Source of the DNA: Galaxea fascicularis
Taxonomy: Eukaryota > Cnidaria > Anthozoa > Scleractinia > Euphylliidae
Direction: 5' to 3'
Assembly (NCBI GenBank): GCA_948470475.1
Contig: OX419346.1
Span: 21,360,417 to 21,424,416, forward strand
DNA length: 64,000 bases
Below, piece after piece: positions 53,653 to 64,000 of the stretch; the stretch's first letter is position 1; each line of letters begins with the position of its first letter. The notes under the pieces were generated by a model. The model was not told the origin of the DNA, ran no database searches, and was given only the letters and a program-made list of their open reading frames with translations. The position numbers and the translations under genes were made by a program.

Positions 53653-56600
53653 ATGGGAAAAGAAAAGGCAGGCCCGTTAACCCCCAAAGCAATAGCAAAC
53701 AGAATTAAGGCTAAAGGATTACAGAAGTTGCGGTGGTATTGTCAGATGTGCCAGAAACAATGCCGTGACGAGGTAAGCTTAAGCATTCAACTTATAATTA
53801 AAAATATTAAGCTTAATTTTTTAGGTAATATTCATAACATCCCCTGGTTGATCGCGATCTGCTGTCATCTATACTTAGAAAAGTTAGCTAATCGTAGTTA
53901 CAGGAATACCTTAAAAGTATGCGTTTCAATTTATTATAAATCATCGCAATGATCTTCTAAAGGGAAGTGTTAAACTGACTCATGATGTATGTACGTGATG
54001 TAGTAGTCGATTGGAATTCCTTGCTACTCATTTTGATATTATTTTTTATTTATGGAGTGTATGAATATGAATAGTTTATTAGAACTTCAGGTACATTTTC
54101 TTTTTCTACCATTATATCCAGAATGGATTTAAGTGCCACACCATGTCAGAATCACACCAGCGCCAGCTCCTGTTGTTAGCAGAAGATGTTGATAAGTATA
54201 TGGACAGTTTTTCAAGGTGTGTTTAGTGAATGCAGGGTACATTTTCATTAACTGCTTAATTAACTCAGTTAAAATGCTGTACTCATCAAATAATAACAAT
54301 AAGAGATAAGGTCGTGACATACCATCTACTTACTGTTAGTCTTCTTCAAGCTAGATTGATTGATTTGATTGATTTTTATTTATCTCCATTAATAAGGCTA
54401 AATTTACAGATTTTATGGGAGTCTAGAAATAACGAGAAAGGGCAAAATATAGTAAACCTAATTAGATGCCCTAATGCCCTTCAAGCTAGATGAAGACTAA
54501 CAGTACGTAGTTGAAACATGACAGACAGTAATATTAACGTCATTATTTTAAATGTAAGTTTTATTTATTTTTGTTTTTTCATTTTATCAGAGAATTCCAG
54601 GATGCTTTTCTCAAACTTCTGAAGAGACAGTTTGGTATGTGGTGCAATAGCCTTTCTTAAATTGTATCATCCTTTCATCATAGACATATCCTAATATGCA
54701 TGATGTGAGAAAAAAATTGGCAAGATTTCCGTACAATCCCATGCATTAATTGTGCATGCATTTTGTGACTCAAACTCTATTCATTTTGAGAACAGGGTCA
54801 GTGATGCATGTATAATAAATTGTTAATGTCTGGGCTGTAAGGCAGTCTTTCCCAAAAAATTAGTTGATTTTTTTTTTAATCAATAATTATTATTATCAGT
54901 GTTTGATCATTGGGAGCATTCAGTAGGGGTATAACTTATATTTTAAATGAAGTGTTGAGATTAAGAAATTAATTTGTTTGGGTGCATTGTCAATACTGTT
55001 CTTTTAAAGGGGCACCTTAGCAGGGTTTTGCCAATTTAAAGGCCGAAATTTCATCAGAGGCATAGTGTAGCCTTTTGAAGTGCTGGTATGATGAAGTCCT
55101 TTTGAACTCAAAATAATACTAACTTCAATGTTCTTTGATTTTCTATGCTTCACTCTTAGGAACTCGTAGAGTGCGTGCAAATCAAGTTTACCAAGATTAC
55201 ATTAGTGACAGACACCACACACACATGAATTCAACACAGGTCAGTAGATTCTTGGTTATGAGAACATGGGTTTCAATATGTGTTAGAATAACTGTCTGAG
55301 CTAACCAAAGTAGGTGGTGACCTGATGAACACTTTTCAATCATTTGACTGAAAATCTAAACAAAGTAGGCGGCGATGAGAGGTAAATTAGGACAAAGTAG
55401 GTGGCAGATTTTGCTGGTTTCCAGCTTCTAATGAAACCCCTGGAGAAATGTCAAAAAAGATTCCTGCACAACCCCATACATTATTATACATGCTTCACTT
55501 TTATACTGACCTTGTTCAAAAATCAAATAGAGTTTGAGTCACAAAATGCTTGTATAATAAAATTAGTGTATGGGGCTTTGAGGAAATCTTGCCAAAGTGT
55601 CTCTTGCTAGCTAAAGCAAGATTTACAACTGCAATTCTCCCTGCTTATTCCTTGTTTCTTTGTGTTCTGTTTGTTTTTGTCATGGAACAGTGGGAAACTC
55701 TGACTGACTTTGTGAAGTGGCTGGGCAAAGAAGGTAATTACATGCTATTGATTATGCCATTAATCCCATGTCAATAGGCAGGTTCTTCTTAATTCAAACA
55801 GAACCTTTCAATCTTTGTTTATTCACTGGGCGTAAATATTTGTACAATAGTGTGACCATCCACAGGAAAACAGTGAATAGGGTGAATGCATGCACACAGG
55901 GTTACAATAATAATTATTATTACCTCATTATAATCCGGTAATGTGTGGGTTACAGTGAGGTAATTATTACCTCATTACAATCTTAGCCTAGTAATTTGTG
56001 GGTTACCAGTACAATTATGTCATTACATTCCAGTTATGTGTGGGTTACAATGACGTCATTACAATCCAGTAGTGTGTGGGTTACAATGACGTCATTACTT
56101 CCATAGAAGTAGTAGGGAGAAATTGTTAAAGCAAAATTCATCTTGTGTGATCCTGTCCTTAATTCTCCTCACCACTGTGTTTTCTAAAGCATTGATATTA
56201 CAAGGAGAAATTTGATGCTGGTCACTCTCTAAAAGTGACTTGAAGGCATCCTTGATTCATAGATTATGTTCCTTTTGTGGATTATTCCACAAAACACTTA
56301 CTGGAAGGATTTTGTTCTGTACCATCTAACTAGAATCTGAGCAGAAGGGTCGAATGATGATGATGACGAGAATTTGTAACTGATTTTATGTTTCCCATAA
56401 TGTGTGACAGGGCATTGCAAAGTGGACCAAACAGAAAAAGGATGGTTTATACAGTATATTGATAGAGATCCAGAGACTATTGAACGGCAAAAGGTAACAA
56501 GAAACAGACAGTTGAGGTTTGGGTCCCAATTTAAGGTTCTTTTTCATTATTTTTTATTTTATTGTAATTTTACAATAACATGAAAAACACTCTTTTAGGT

Positions 56601-59600
56601 CAAGGTCAACATTAATTAAAACATCTGCCTGTGTAAGGGGCTTTTTGTACCTTATTATGGAAACTACCAGTACATGTCCAAATTTTAGTCTGTTGCAATG
56701 TATGTGTTATGTTGTTTTAGTGATTATCATTGCAAATTTTGTTTTCCTGAATTTAGGCAGCAGAAGCCAAGGAAAAAATGGAGATGGATGACGAAGAAAG
56801 ACGGGGTAAGGAATAACAATGCTGAGGTACAATGTACATTGCATGTGATTTAATTACATTTGTTATTTATTTTTTGTTTTTACTAACAGCAAAGCTTCTT
56901 GAGAGACAGATTGAAAGGGAGCGAGCAAGAAAAATTGATGAGGTAATTTGACTTTTTTTACTTCAGTTATCTTTCAGTTGTATTTGTGTATTCTGTTTCT
57001 GATGTTTCTCTGTTGTTATTTGTAGCCAGAGGCAGTTTTCACAGAGTTAAAAAGGGACAGTGAAGAGGAAAAAGGTTTGCATTGACTTGTACATGTACCA
57101 CTTCAGCTTGTTCAAATAAATAATGGCTGCCATCCCTTAGAACCCAGTGGGGACAGGCATTTGTGTAATTTTTGGTAAGAGTTGGTACTCACTAAGGCTG
57201 ACAATAAATTTGAATCATGTTCAGAAATCAACTTCTTCTGGCATTAATTATTTCTTATACCCTTATCCACTCCCCTCAAGTATGAAACTTGTTTTCATTC
57301 ATTCCTTCATTCATTCCTTCATTCATTCCTTCATTCATTCTTTCTTCCTATCTTTCTCTCTTCCTTTCTATCTTTCTTTCTTTCTTGCAATATTTACAAG
57401 TTCAAAAATTTACCTACAAAAGACTTTGAAAACATGCAACATAGTAACCATTTGTTTAAAGGAAAATGCCAAGTTAGTGTTTATGAATATGTCCTGTGAA
57501 GAAATGCTTGGCATCATGACAATTCAACCCATAGGCTACAGTTCAGTGTAAATCTGTTTCCCTTTAACATTTGACTAGCAGAAATTTATAGAAAGTAGCT
57601 AGGTATTCATTTTGTATATAATTCTTTTTCTTAACATTCCTTAATATTATATTTCCAGTAACCTTTGCCATGCCTGCCAGTAAGAAGAAAGATCCAGTAC
57701 CTGGACGAAGTGGGCAAGTTAATGACAAGAGCGTCTTCAGATTATTATGTGATTGGATGCTCTTACATACACCTACATAAATTTAGATACAGTATTTTGG
57801 ATTACATTGTCATGCAAAATTCGAACCATCTACAACAATATGACACTTCAAGCATTTCGTAACATTAACAAAGCCATCTCTCCCTCTTTTTTTTTTTTTT
57901 TTAAGAGGTTATGTGTCATAAAAAGTGCCAAGGTGGAAAGGTAGTGTTTGGAAATTGGAGGAGTATGATTCTGTCTCCTTATTTTGTCTGTGACCAAAGA
58001 TTTAGCTCAAAAATCCAGACTGGTTTAGATGAGTAATTCACATTCTGAGAACCTTTTTGAGTCTCCTATTATGTTTACAAAGGAATATGACACGTACTTG
58101 TGACTTGACACAGGTACAGTTTACGATGTGTATTGCATCTTGAAAGAAAAATCATGATACTTTTTTGCTCTGTTAAATTCCAGAACTCGGCAATCTAAAC
58201 CTGCAGGCCTACAGAATCCATTGAACTCTACAAGCCTGACTCAAAATGAGAAGAAAAAGGAGAAAGAGAAAGCAAAAGACAGGTGCAGTATCAGTATTTC
58301 AGTGTTGTACATTATCACTCTCTCTACCCAGGAAAAAACTTTTTGTAACCAACTGACATTTGTTTTGAAGTGCGAGGGAGGAGAGACTGGGAGAAAATGG
58401 ATATGGACAAACAACTCTTCAGGGGATGGGCTAGTTTTATTTCTTGTAGTGTTAAACACTCAAATGAAATTATAATATTTGTAACAGTGTCTTGGTTGTG
58501 TTATTCCATCTCTAGTTTAAAACGTAAGTCTGCTTTGGAAGAAATTATGGAGGTGAGTTGAATTTACTTTACAGAAACAAATTTATGATGCAGTGTCAGT
58601 GCCAAACTTCACATGATTGGATGTCTTGACAAGCATTGCAACTGGTTGGTGTGCACGTCCACCAGAGAGGAGAAGATCTACTGAAGTGTACATTTTAAGT
58701 GTGATGTGCCTGTTCTCATGACTTAAAAATGCAGAAATTATCTTGTCTTATAGATGGAAGAACAGAAAAAGGTGAAAATAAGCCGCAAAGAAAATTGGGT
58801 AGTAAAGGTAAGCAAATGCAATCAATATTAACATTAAATTTCTAGGGTTGTTACAGTATAGCTTCGACTTCCAACTCACCACACTATTTTGAAGGAAAGA
58901 GAGACCCATTTGTGTGCAGTATATACCCACCGCTGACAGCTATAATTTTGCAAAACTACATGGTATTTGCTATTGAATTGTTGTCTTCTTTTCTCAATAG
59001 GGAATCATCGTTAAAGTGGTAACCAAAAAACTTGGAGAGAAGTACTATAAAAAGAAGGGAGTTATAAAGGTGTGTGACTGGACAGTTTTTCACAGTACTG
59101 TAGATAGTCAGCTTCACTAAAGTCTATGAAGAGACAGACACAATTCAATTTGCTCCAAGATTGAATGTGTTACTGTACACCTCCCCCAAGGGAGGTTAAC
59201 CCTTAAAACCATAAGATAAAACTTTAAATTCTCATTAGTTGTCCTACACATTTCCTATAGAAAAAGTGGTGAGAAGTTGCTTAACTATCAAGCAAATTCA
59301 TTGTGAGTGATCCTGTCCTTAATTCTCGTGATCACTCTGTTTTATTAGGGTTTGAAATTACAGGGAGAAATTTGATGCTGATCACCCTTAGGGTTAATGG
59401 AAATTCTAACGGGGAGGGGGATGGCAAAAGTAAAAATTTTTTAAACAAAAGTATGGAGCTACATTGGAATTTCTGGAGGGGTGGGGAGTGGGTGCAAACC
59501 AAAACCCTTCCATGGGAGGGCTATGGGTATTTTCTGCAACCTCAAAATGCAACAAAGATTAATCAGTTCTCTAATTGATTATAATGATTCATCTGCCACG

Positions 59601-61179
59601 CAGGAATTGTGAATGTTTGGGGCTGACATTATTGCATGGAACTGTTGCTTACTCAGTTCTGTCCTGATGGAGGGGGGCTGTGAAATACTCTTGTACCAAC
59701 TGAGTTACCAAATCAACTCCAATGTAGTCCTTAGTAACTTGCACCCATACATGGGGAATTAGTAATAGTGAATCATAAAATTGCTTTGTTACATGATGAA
59801 CATTTTCCTGCAATAGGATGTACAAAATCTGTTTGTCGCTGTAATAAAGATGTCAGATGGTGGAGATGTGATCAAAGTTGATCAGGAACACTTGGAAACA
59901 GTCATTCCAGCACTAGGTAATGTTCACACGTCGTAGATAAAAAAAGTAGTTCTATGTCAGCTACGGTTAGAGATGAGGCCTTTCTTGAAAATCTGTGAAG
60001 TAAAGTATGTTGCAACATGGCCAAACATTTCCTCAGTACTGATCAGAATTTCTTCAATAGTTTTCTGAAACGTTTTGAAAATGACTGTTCATATGAACTA
60101 CTGAATCTTGGAAAGAGCCTTGCTCTTCAGTGTATTAATAATTGCACACTGTTCAGCTGTATACAAATTACTTTTTAGCAGCTACAATGACGTTAAGCTA
60201 ATTCTTGCAACTCAACCCTGGTCTCCAGTTAATGAATGAAGGAGATCACTTCCAACCTCTCTCAACCATGAGTCAAGCAAATGGTTACTTTCTCTGGAAA
60301 TGAATGAAGATAATTGTGGCTGTAATCCACAGGAAAGACTGTGTTAATTGTAAATGGCATCCACAGAGGATTGTCAGCTTCACTCGTGTCCCTGGATGAA
60401 AAGAACTTCTCAGTTGCAGTAGATCTCAAAGACGTAAGTAAGCCATGTCTTTAAAATAAAATTTTAGGGTTCTTTTATTTAACATTTGTGTGTGTGTGTG
60501 TGTGTGTGCATGTATGAAAAGTCCAGCATTTAGATCTGGGAGGTATTTGGGTCACACAGTTATGGAATGTGTTTCACACTGTCGGGTTTACTAAAATGCG
60601 TCAGACAAGTTCCTACTTGTCCATCATATGAAGATGCACAAATCTCCAATGGCTGAGGATAACACCAGTAGATACAAGATTGTTTTTCACTGTCCTGCGC
60701 GCATTTCATATCCTTTTTACTTCCACTTCAAGTATTATGAATTGCAAATGAACAAGTTAACCAAACAATGCAAAAAGGTGAGGCGACCCAAAAATCGGTT
60801 TATAAAAAACTACCATGAGCTCAGTTCTTGGATAGTAAAGGAGATCCATGAAGTTGAAACCTGAATTCACCTTTGAGTGGCGTTTTTCCTGTCTGATGGG
60901 TATTATGGGGCCTTTCACTCTTTCAGAGGTTGATCCACCTAAGTGCACATTTCAGAAATGGCCAAGATTGATCCAAATCAGACTGTTTCTAAAGGTGGTT
61001 ACAAGTTGATCGGAGATCAGTGTGTGTTGCTTTGAGCGATCTAAAGTTACTTGTGTCTTGGTTATGCTCGTTTAAATAATTGTACTGTAACAATATAAAT
61101 TTGTCTTTTCCAGGGACCCAGCAGAGGGAAAAGAATAGATAGGATCCCATATGAAGATATTTGCAAACTAGACACATGA
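53653..61179 (+). CDS. KIN: KIN17 DNA/RNA-binding protein
   Basis: Model of 17 exons: 53653-53772, 54122-54216, 54591-54634, 55160-55239, 55691-55733, 56411-56493, 56757-56805, 56890-56942, 57026-57074, 57659-57713, 58184-58282, 58516-58552, 58754-58807, 59001-59069, 59817-59916, 60333-60433 and 61114-61179. All phases agree and give 398 residues (human about 393). KIN17 is a conserved nuclear protein linked to splicing, DNA replication and repair. Visible parts: LTPKAIANRIKAKGLQKLRW, a C2H2-type zinc finger (C30, C33, H46, H52), the winged-helix region with YIQYIDRDPET-type sequence, a Lys/Glu-rich linker, and a C-terminal KOW-type region (VVTKKLGEKYYKKKG, IVNGIHRG). Exon 10 ends before GCAAGT, an apparent GC-AG intron. 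It converges on TMEM43. Confidence 0.97.
54357..54478 (-). mobile_element. 122-bp retrotransposed insert with 13-bp target duplication
   Basis: CTTCAAGCTAGAT flanks both sides (54344-54356 and 54479-54491). On the minus strand the insert ends AAATCAATCAAATCAATCAA, a LINE or SINE type tail. It lies in KIN17 intron 2, in the loop of a 14-bp inverted pair, TACTGTTAGTCTTC. Confidence 0.65.
54717..54865. mobile_element. MITE copy in KIN17 intron 3
   Basis: Begins ATTGGCAAGATTTCC and ends with a diverged inverted copy (GGCAGTCTTTCCCAAAAAAT). Internal TTTGTGACTCAAACTCTATT is shared, inverted, with the next copy. Confidence 0.55.
55444..55606. mobile_element. MITE copy in KIN17 intron 4
   Basis: The left end AAAAGATTCCTGCACAACCC and right end GTATGGGGCTTTGAGGAAAT followed by CTTGCC are inverted relatives. 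Contains ATAGAGTTTGAGTCACAAAA, shared with the copy at 54717 in opposite orientation. Confidence 0.55.
55905..56100. repeat. degenerate tandem repeat with CRE palindromes
   Basis: About four units of 36-50 bp built on CATTACAATCCAG.A.TGTGTG and GGTTACAATGACGT. The last two units are 36 bp each and carry TGACGTCA at 56051-56058 and 56087-56094. It lies in KIN17 intron 5. Confidence 0.75.
56135..56235. mobile_element. partial copy of the TTAA-type MITE family
   Basis: GTGTGATCCTGTCCTTAATT and GGAGAAATTTGATGCTGGTC match the copy at 59196-59397 in the same orientation. Confidence 0.6.
57290..57386. repeat. CATT/CTTT microsatellite
   Basis: Tandem ATTC/TTCATTC units followed by TTTC/TATC runs, in KIN17 intron 9. 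Confidence 0.9.
57714..58183 (+). other. GC-AG intron of KIN17
   Basis: Exon 10 ends AGTGG and the intron begins GCAAGT, the strong consensus required of GC donors. It ends TTAAATTCCAG. Only this donor restores the frame (phase 2) into exon 11, which starts ACTCGGCAATCTAAACC; nearby GT donors all give stops. Confidence 0.75.
59196..59397. mobile_element. full-length MITE of the TTAA-type family
   Basis: Ends GTTAACCCTTAAAACC and CACCCTTAGGGTTAA, so TTAACCCT-type inverted ends with TTAA. About 200 bp, non-coding, in KIN17 intron 14. Relatives at 16749, 45925 and 56135. Confidence 0.7.
60485..60509. repeat. TG microsatellite
   Basis: A TG dinucleotide run in KIN17 intron 16. Confidence 0.9.
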
Positions 61180-61330
61180 TACGATTGCCATAGTCAGTGG
61201 TTTGGTTTGCACTAAAAAAGCTGAAGCGTTCAACCCCCTGCTGAATTTGAACAATTGCAGGCTTGACGAGATAATAGGTCATAGTACAAACAGAATGTCA
61301 ATATGTAACTTAATTTTTTAGGGAAATGTA

Positions 61331-61336
61331 AATAAA
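61331..61336 (+). promoter_or_regulatory. polyadenylation signal AATAAA
   Basis: AATAAA about 150 bp after the KIN17 stop codon. Confidence 0.6.
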
Positions 61337-61599
61337 TTGAACTGAAAACTTCCCTCATTGTTTGTCACCTGTAAATTAGTGCCATTTAATGGTTTTATTA
61401 CATTGACATTCATTGTAGAAATGTTTTCTTAAAAGCACTTACCCACTCTTTCATCGAAATCAAGGCACCAAATGAAGTAACTGAAATGCCATCCTATATA
61501 AATTATTTTTTGCTAGCTACAATGCAACATCACTGTTAATATACATATTTATTGCTATGCAAACAAGTGTTTTCTCTTCTGAGGACATTTCCAACACAT

Positions 61600-61880
61600 T
61601 AGAGTTACATGTACTGTGTTTTGGGGTAAGGAGCCTGACAAGCCCGGGTCTAATCAATGGACGTTCTTCACTGGCTTGCACCAGGACTCTTAGTTACAGT
61701 GGTCTCTTATGGAACAATCTTCCTGAGGAACTGCATACAGCAAATTCCTTGTGTCTCTTTAAGAGAAAAATTCACAGATTGTAAATATGTAAACCAGTTG
61801 TAGAATATTTTCATATGCTATGCCAAACTGACATTTTAACCTTGTTTAAATAAAGTTCTTGTTGTTGTTGTTGTTGTCTC
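61600..61880 (+). mobile_element. 3' end of a non-LTR retrotransposon (LINE)
   Basis: The open frame to 61784 reads RSLTSPGLINGRSSLACTRT and LLWNNLPEELHTANSLCLFK, the usual C-terminal end of CR1/Jockey-type reverse transcriptase proteins, which end (S/G)LWNxLPxxLRxxxSxxxFKxxL. A 3' UTR with TTTAAATAAAGTTC and a TTG microsatellite tail follows. It is heavily 5' truncated and sits between the convergent genes KIN17 and TMEM43. Confidence 0.8.
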
Positions 61881-62140
61881 TTCAACATCAATTTGTTATG
61901 GGCTTCACGGGTTAACAAGCTAGACAAAATGCCACAAGTTAAAAAGACACCACCAAGCCTTTTTGCCTTTCATTACATGATGCCAATGTCTTAGTTATTG
62001 GTAAGTCTACAAAAGAAACAGCGCACTTTACCATCTTGATGTCATTCGTTTGTTTTACAATATGGGAAAGCTAAAAAGCGAAGAGTTCTTGGGAAAACAA
62101 CCAACATTGCCTTCAATGAGGTGTTTGCTACACATGATGT

Positions 62141-64000
62141 TCATCTTTTGCGATAATTAAGGCTCTGTGCCCTTTGCCTTGATAACAAAATGAGGCCAAC
62201 AGCTGCTGCCAATAAGGTCATGCCCAAAACTGGTCGGTGAGCAATCCAGCCAATTGCTATGGTAACCAAGGACAATGACGTGGCGAGACACAGACACAGT
62301 AGAGTCAACCCCAGTCCCACAAGCTCACGGACAATTGGTAACCAGGAGACTAGGAGAGAAATGTGGCATACTTTCTCAGAGGGCAACATAATAATAAAAC
62401 ATGATAATAATACACTATGGCTCCAAGAACAATCAAACTAGCTCCTGTTTTTGTCTTTTTATGTTGTTCTAACATCCAATTTTACTCGGTTATAGTTTAG
62501 AATCAAGTCAATAAATTATTGTCATTCCACTGCATTCTATATCTACAAGGTCCCTATACTACAAAGGCCTTAGATACTCACTCAACAATGTAAGGATGCT
62601 GGTCATCAACTGAAATCCAATGAACATCAACACCCACCCCACTCCTCTCAGTACCCAGGTTAGAGTTGTGTTTGCAGACTGTTCAGCTTCGAAAATCTCC
62701 TAAAGGAAATATTAAAACATGGAAATGGAGAGGGAAGTTATATCCAGTATTTTAATTTAAACTTAACCTGAGAATTTATTCCCACAATACTTTCTTACTT
62801 GGAGAGTTCTTTGCTTTGTTCCCTTACAAACGGGCCACTGACCTGCAGGAGACCTAAAATGACTAACTTGGCCAATACTTCTCACTCCCTCCTGGTCATG
62901 ATATCAGTCAGTCAAGAATTTGCTAATACACAGAGAACCAAGAAGTGTCTCTTGTCTACTTGGGGAAATATCTCTAGTATTGTAGAATGCTTGAGAGGGG
63001 AAGTCTGGCTCGCATTTTAAAAGACCACAAGACTCAGATCAACGGGGCCCCTGGGTTTAGCCATGAATGACTTACAGTCTGTACCTTTGCACTCATTTCT
63101 CCAGGATAAAGCAGTTCTAAGGTATCCCCTGATTCTGTGTCATAATGCGATAACAAGGCGTCATGTTGTCGAGCTACAATACTGACCTGCAAACAATGAA
63201 TAATTGAAAAAAACTTTTCAAATGAGCTTCAGGTGAAAACAGTTGGTGTGTACTGTATAATGAATCAGCCACTCGAGACGTCAGTGCTCACATCACAATA
63301 GAATTAAAACACAGCATCAGTGTTTGTTGGAGTCTCGGATATAAGAATAAAGAAGTAGAAAACGCAGAATATATGTGCATACTTTTGTGAAAGTTTTAGC
63401 AAGAAAATTGTGTACAGCATGCACATTTTGCTGTTCCCACTCCATGATTCGTTTACAAAATTTGTGAAACTTTCTCAACAAACAAGAAGCAAAATCAAAA
63501 CCAATCATTGTCCACTTTGATTTGCTTCCAGTTGTCATGCACTTCACGGATTTTTCTGCACAGCATTTGTTTCAAATTCGGATTGGTTGATTACCATGTT
63601 TCCATCTGCTATGATTGGGACTGGCTAGTCTTTTACATAACTTTGTTTCTGGTTTTGTGACCCTTGGTCTTACCTTGCTGCATTGCAAACGTCATTATAG
63701 GGAACACCTTTACCTTCATCGGATCTCCCAGGCCAGCACCAGGTTTTCCACTCAGTCCAGCATATAAGAACTGTACCCTCACATCCCCCACCTTTTCATA
63801 AAGACACACAGGAAATTGAAAATTTAATCTTAAAATGCTCTATTGGTAAAATGCTAGTTAGGGTTTTTAAATTTTTTTATCTGACGGTGAATACTTTCAA
63901 AAGTTTTCTGATCAAAATAACGTACTCTTACCTCTGGGTAGAATGGATCATCGGCAATATAAAACATTCCATCGTGGATATACCTCCTTCCTCCCCTTTG
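62141..64000 (-). CDS. TMEM43: TMEM43 (LUMA), C-terminal part
   Basis: Five exons are visible on the minus strand: 64000 (window edge) to 63932, 63791-63714, 63186-63076, 62699-62582 and 62349-62141, phases 0, 0, 0, 1. They encode YIHDGMFYIADDPFYPE, VGDVRVQFLYAGLSGKPG, VSIVARQHDALLSHYDTES, then a span (VLRGVGWVLMFIGFQLMTSI), the WLPIVRELV segment, two more spans and a basic tail. TMEM43 is a four-span protein of the inner nuclear membrane and ER that interacts with emerin and lamins; the human gene is linked to cardiomyopathy. The VGDVR..YAGLSG and SGDTLxLL motifs and the WLPxxRxLV sequence match the family. The 5' half lies beyond the window. The donor of the third listed exon was placed at ACT|GTAAGT. 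Confidence 0.93.

Noticed and set aside
1..64000. CRISPR arrays, operons, ribosome binding sites, rRNA genes
   Set aside because: None seen; introns and animal gene families show the DNA is eukaryotic.

Overview
The window is eukaryotic DNA, AT-rich and intron-bearing, with conventional GT-AG splice sites and many small DNA transposons. Gene content fits a cnidarian, most likely a stony coral: tandem class A GPCRs, a death-domain TNF receptor, P2X7-tail and THAP domain relics in transposons, a pentraxin relic and conserved animal single-copy genes (KIN17, TMEM43). Species cannot be fixed from the sequence. Gene models were assembled by hand from splice sites and reading frame; none has transcript support.

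Layout. 1-5.9 kb: no genes, several palindromic MITEs and tandem repeats. 6.0-10.3 kb: two tandem paralogous class A GPCRs, one intronless and one with three exons. 14.2-16.5 kb: a decayed TTAA-flanked, Kolobok-like element with a broken THAP gene (+), a nested MITE and a broken P2X7-tail gene (-). 18.0-20.1 kb: a four-exon SLC16-type transporter (447 aa). 23.1-30.0 kb (-): a complete six-exon TNF receptor with cysteine-rich repeats, one membrane span and a death domain (367 aa). Upstream on the same strand lie further signal-peptide-like exons and, at 36.9-38.5 kb, pieces of a possible TNF ligand gene. 31.4-32.4 kb: a piggyBac-like non-autonomous element.

39.3-44.1 kb is the most unusual part. 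Two 610-bp inverted arms carry fragments of an older element; the left arm is split by a 3.3-kb TA-flanked Tc1/mariner-type transposon with long terminal inverted repeats and two intact, convergent genes: a DD37E transposase and a 519-aa PB1-domain plus zinc-knuckle protein.

47.9-51.6 kb: a five-exon type II membrane sulfotransferase (384 aa). 52.4-53.2 kb: a pentraxin relic and a tRNA-derived SINE with a 12-bp target duplication. 53.7-61.2 kb: a 17-exon KIN17 gene (398 aa), including one apparent GC-AG intron. 61.6-61.9 kb: a LINE tail. 62.1-64.0 kb (-): the 3' half of TMEM43, convergent with KIN17.

The genes do not form one pathway. The only functional grouping suggested is the TNF receptor with the candidate ligand pieces and alternative leader exons on the same strand. 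The rest is a mosaic of single genes separated by transposon debris.
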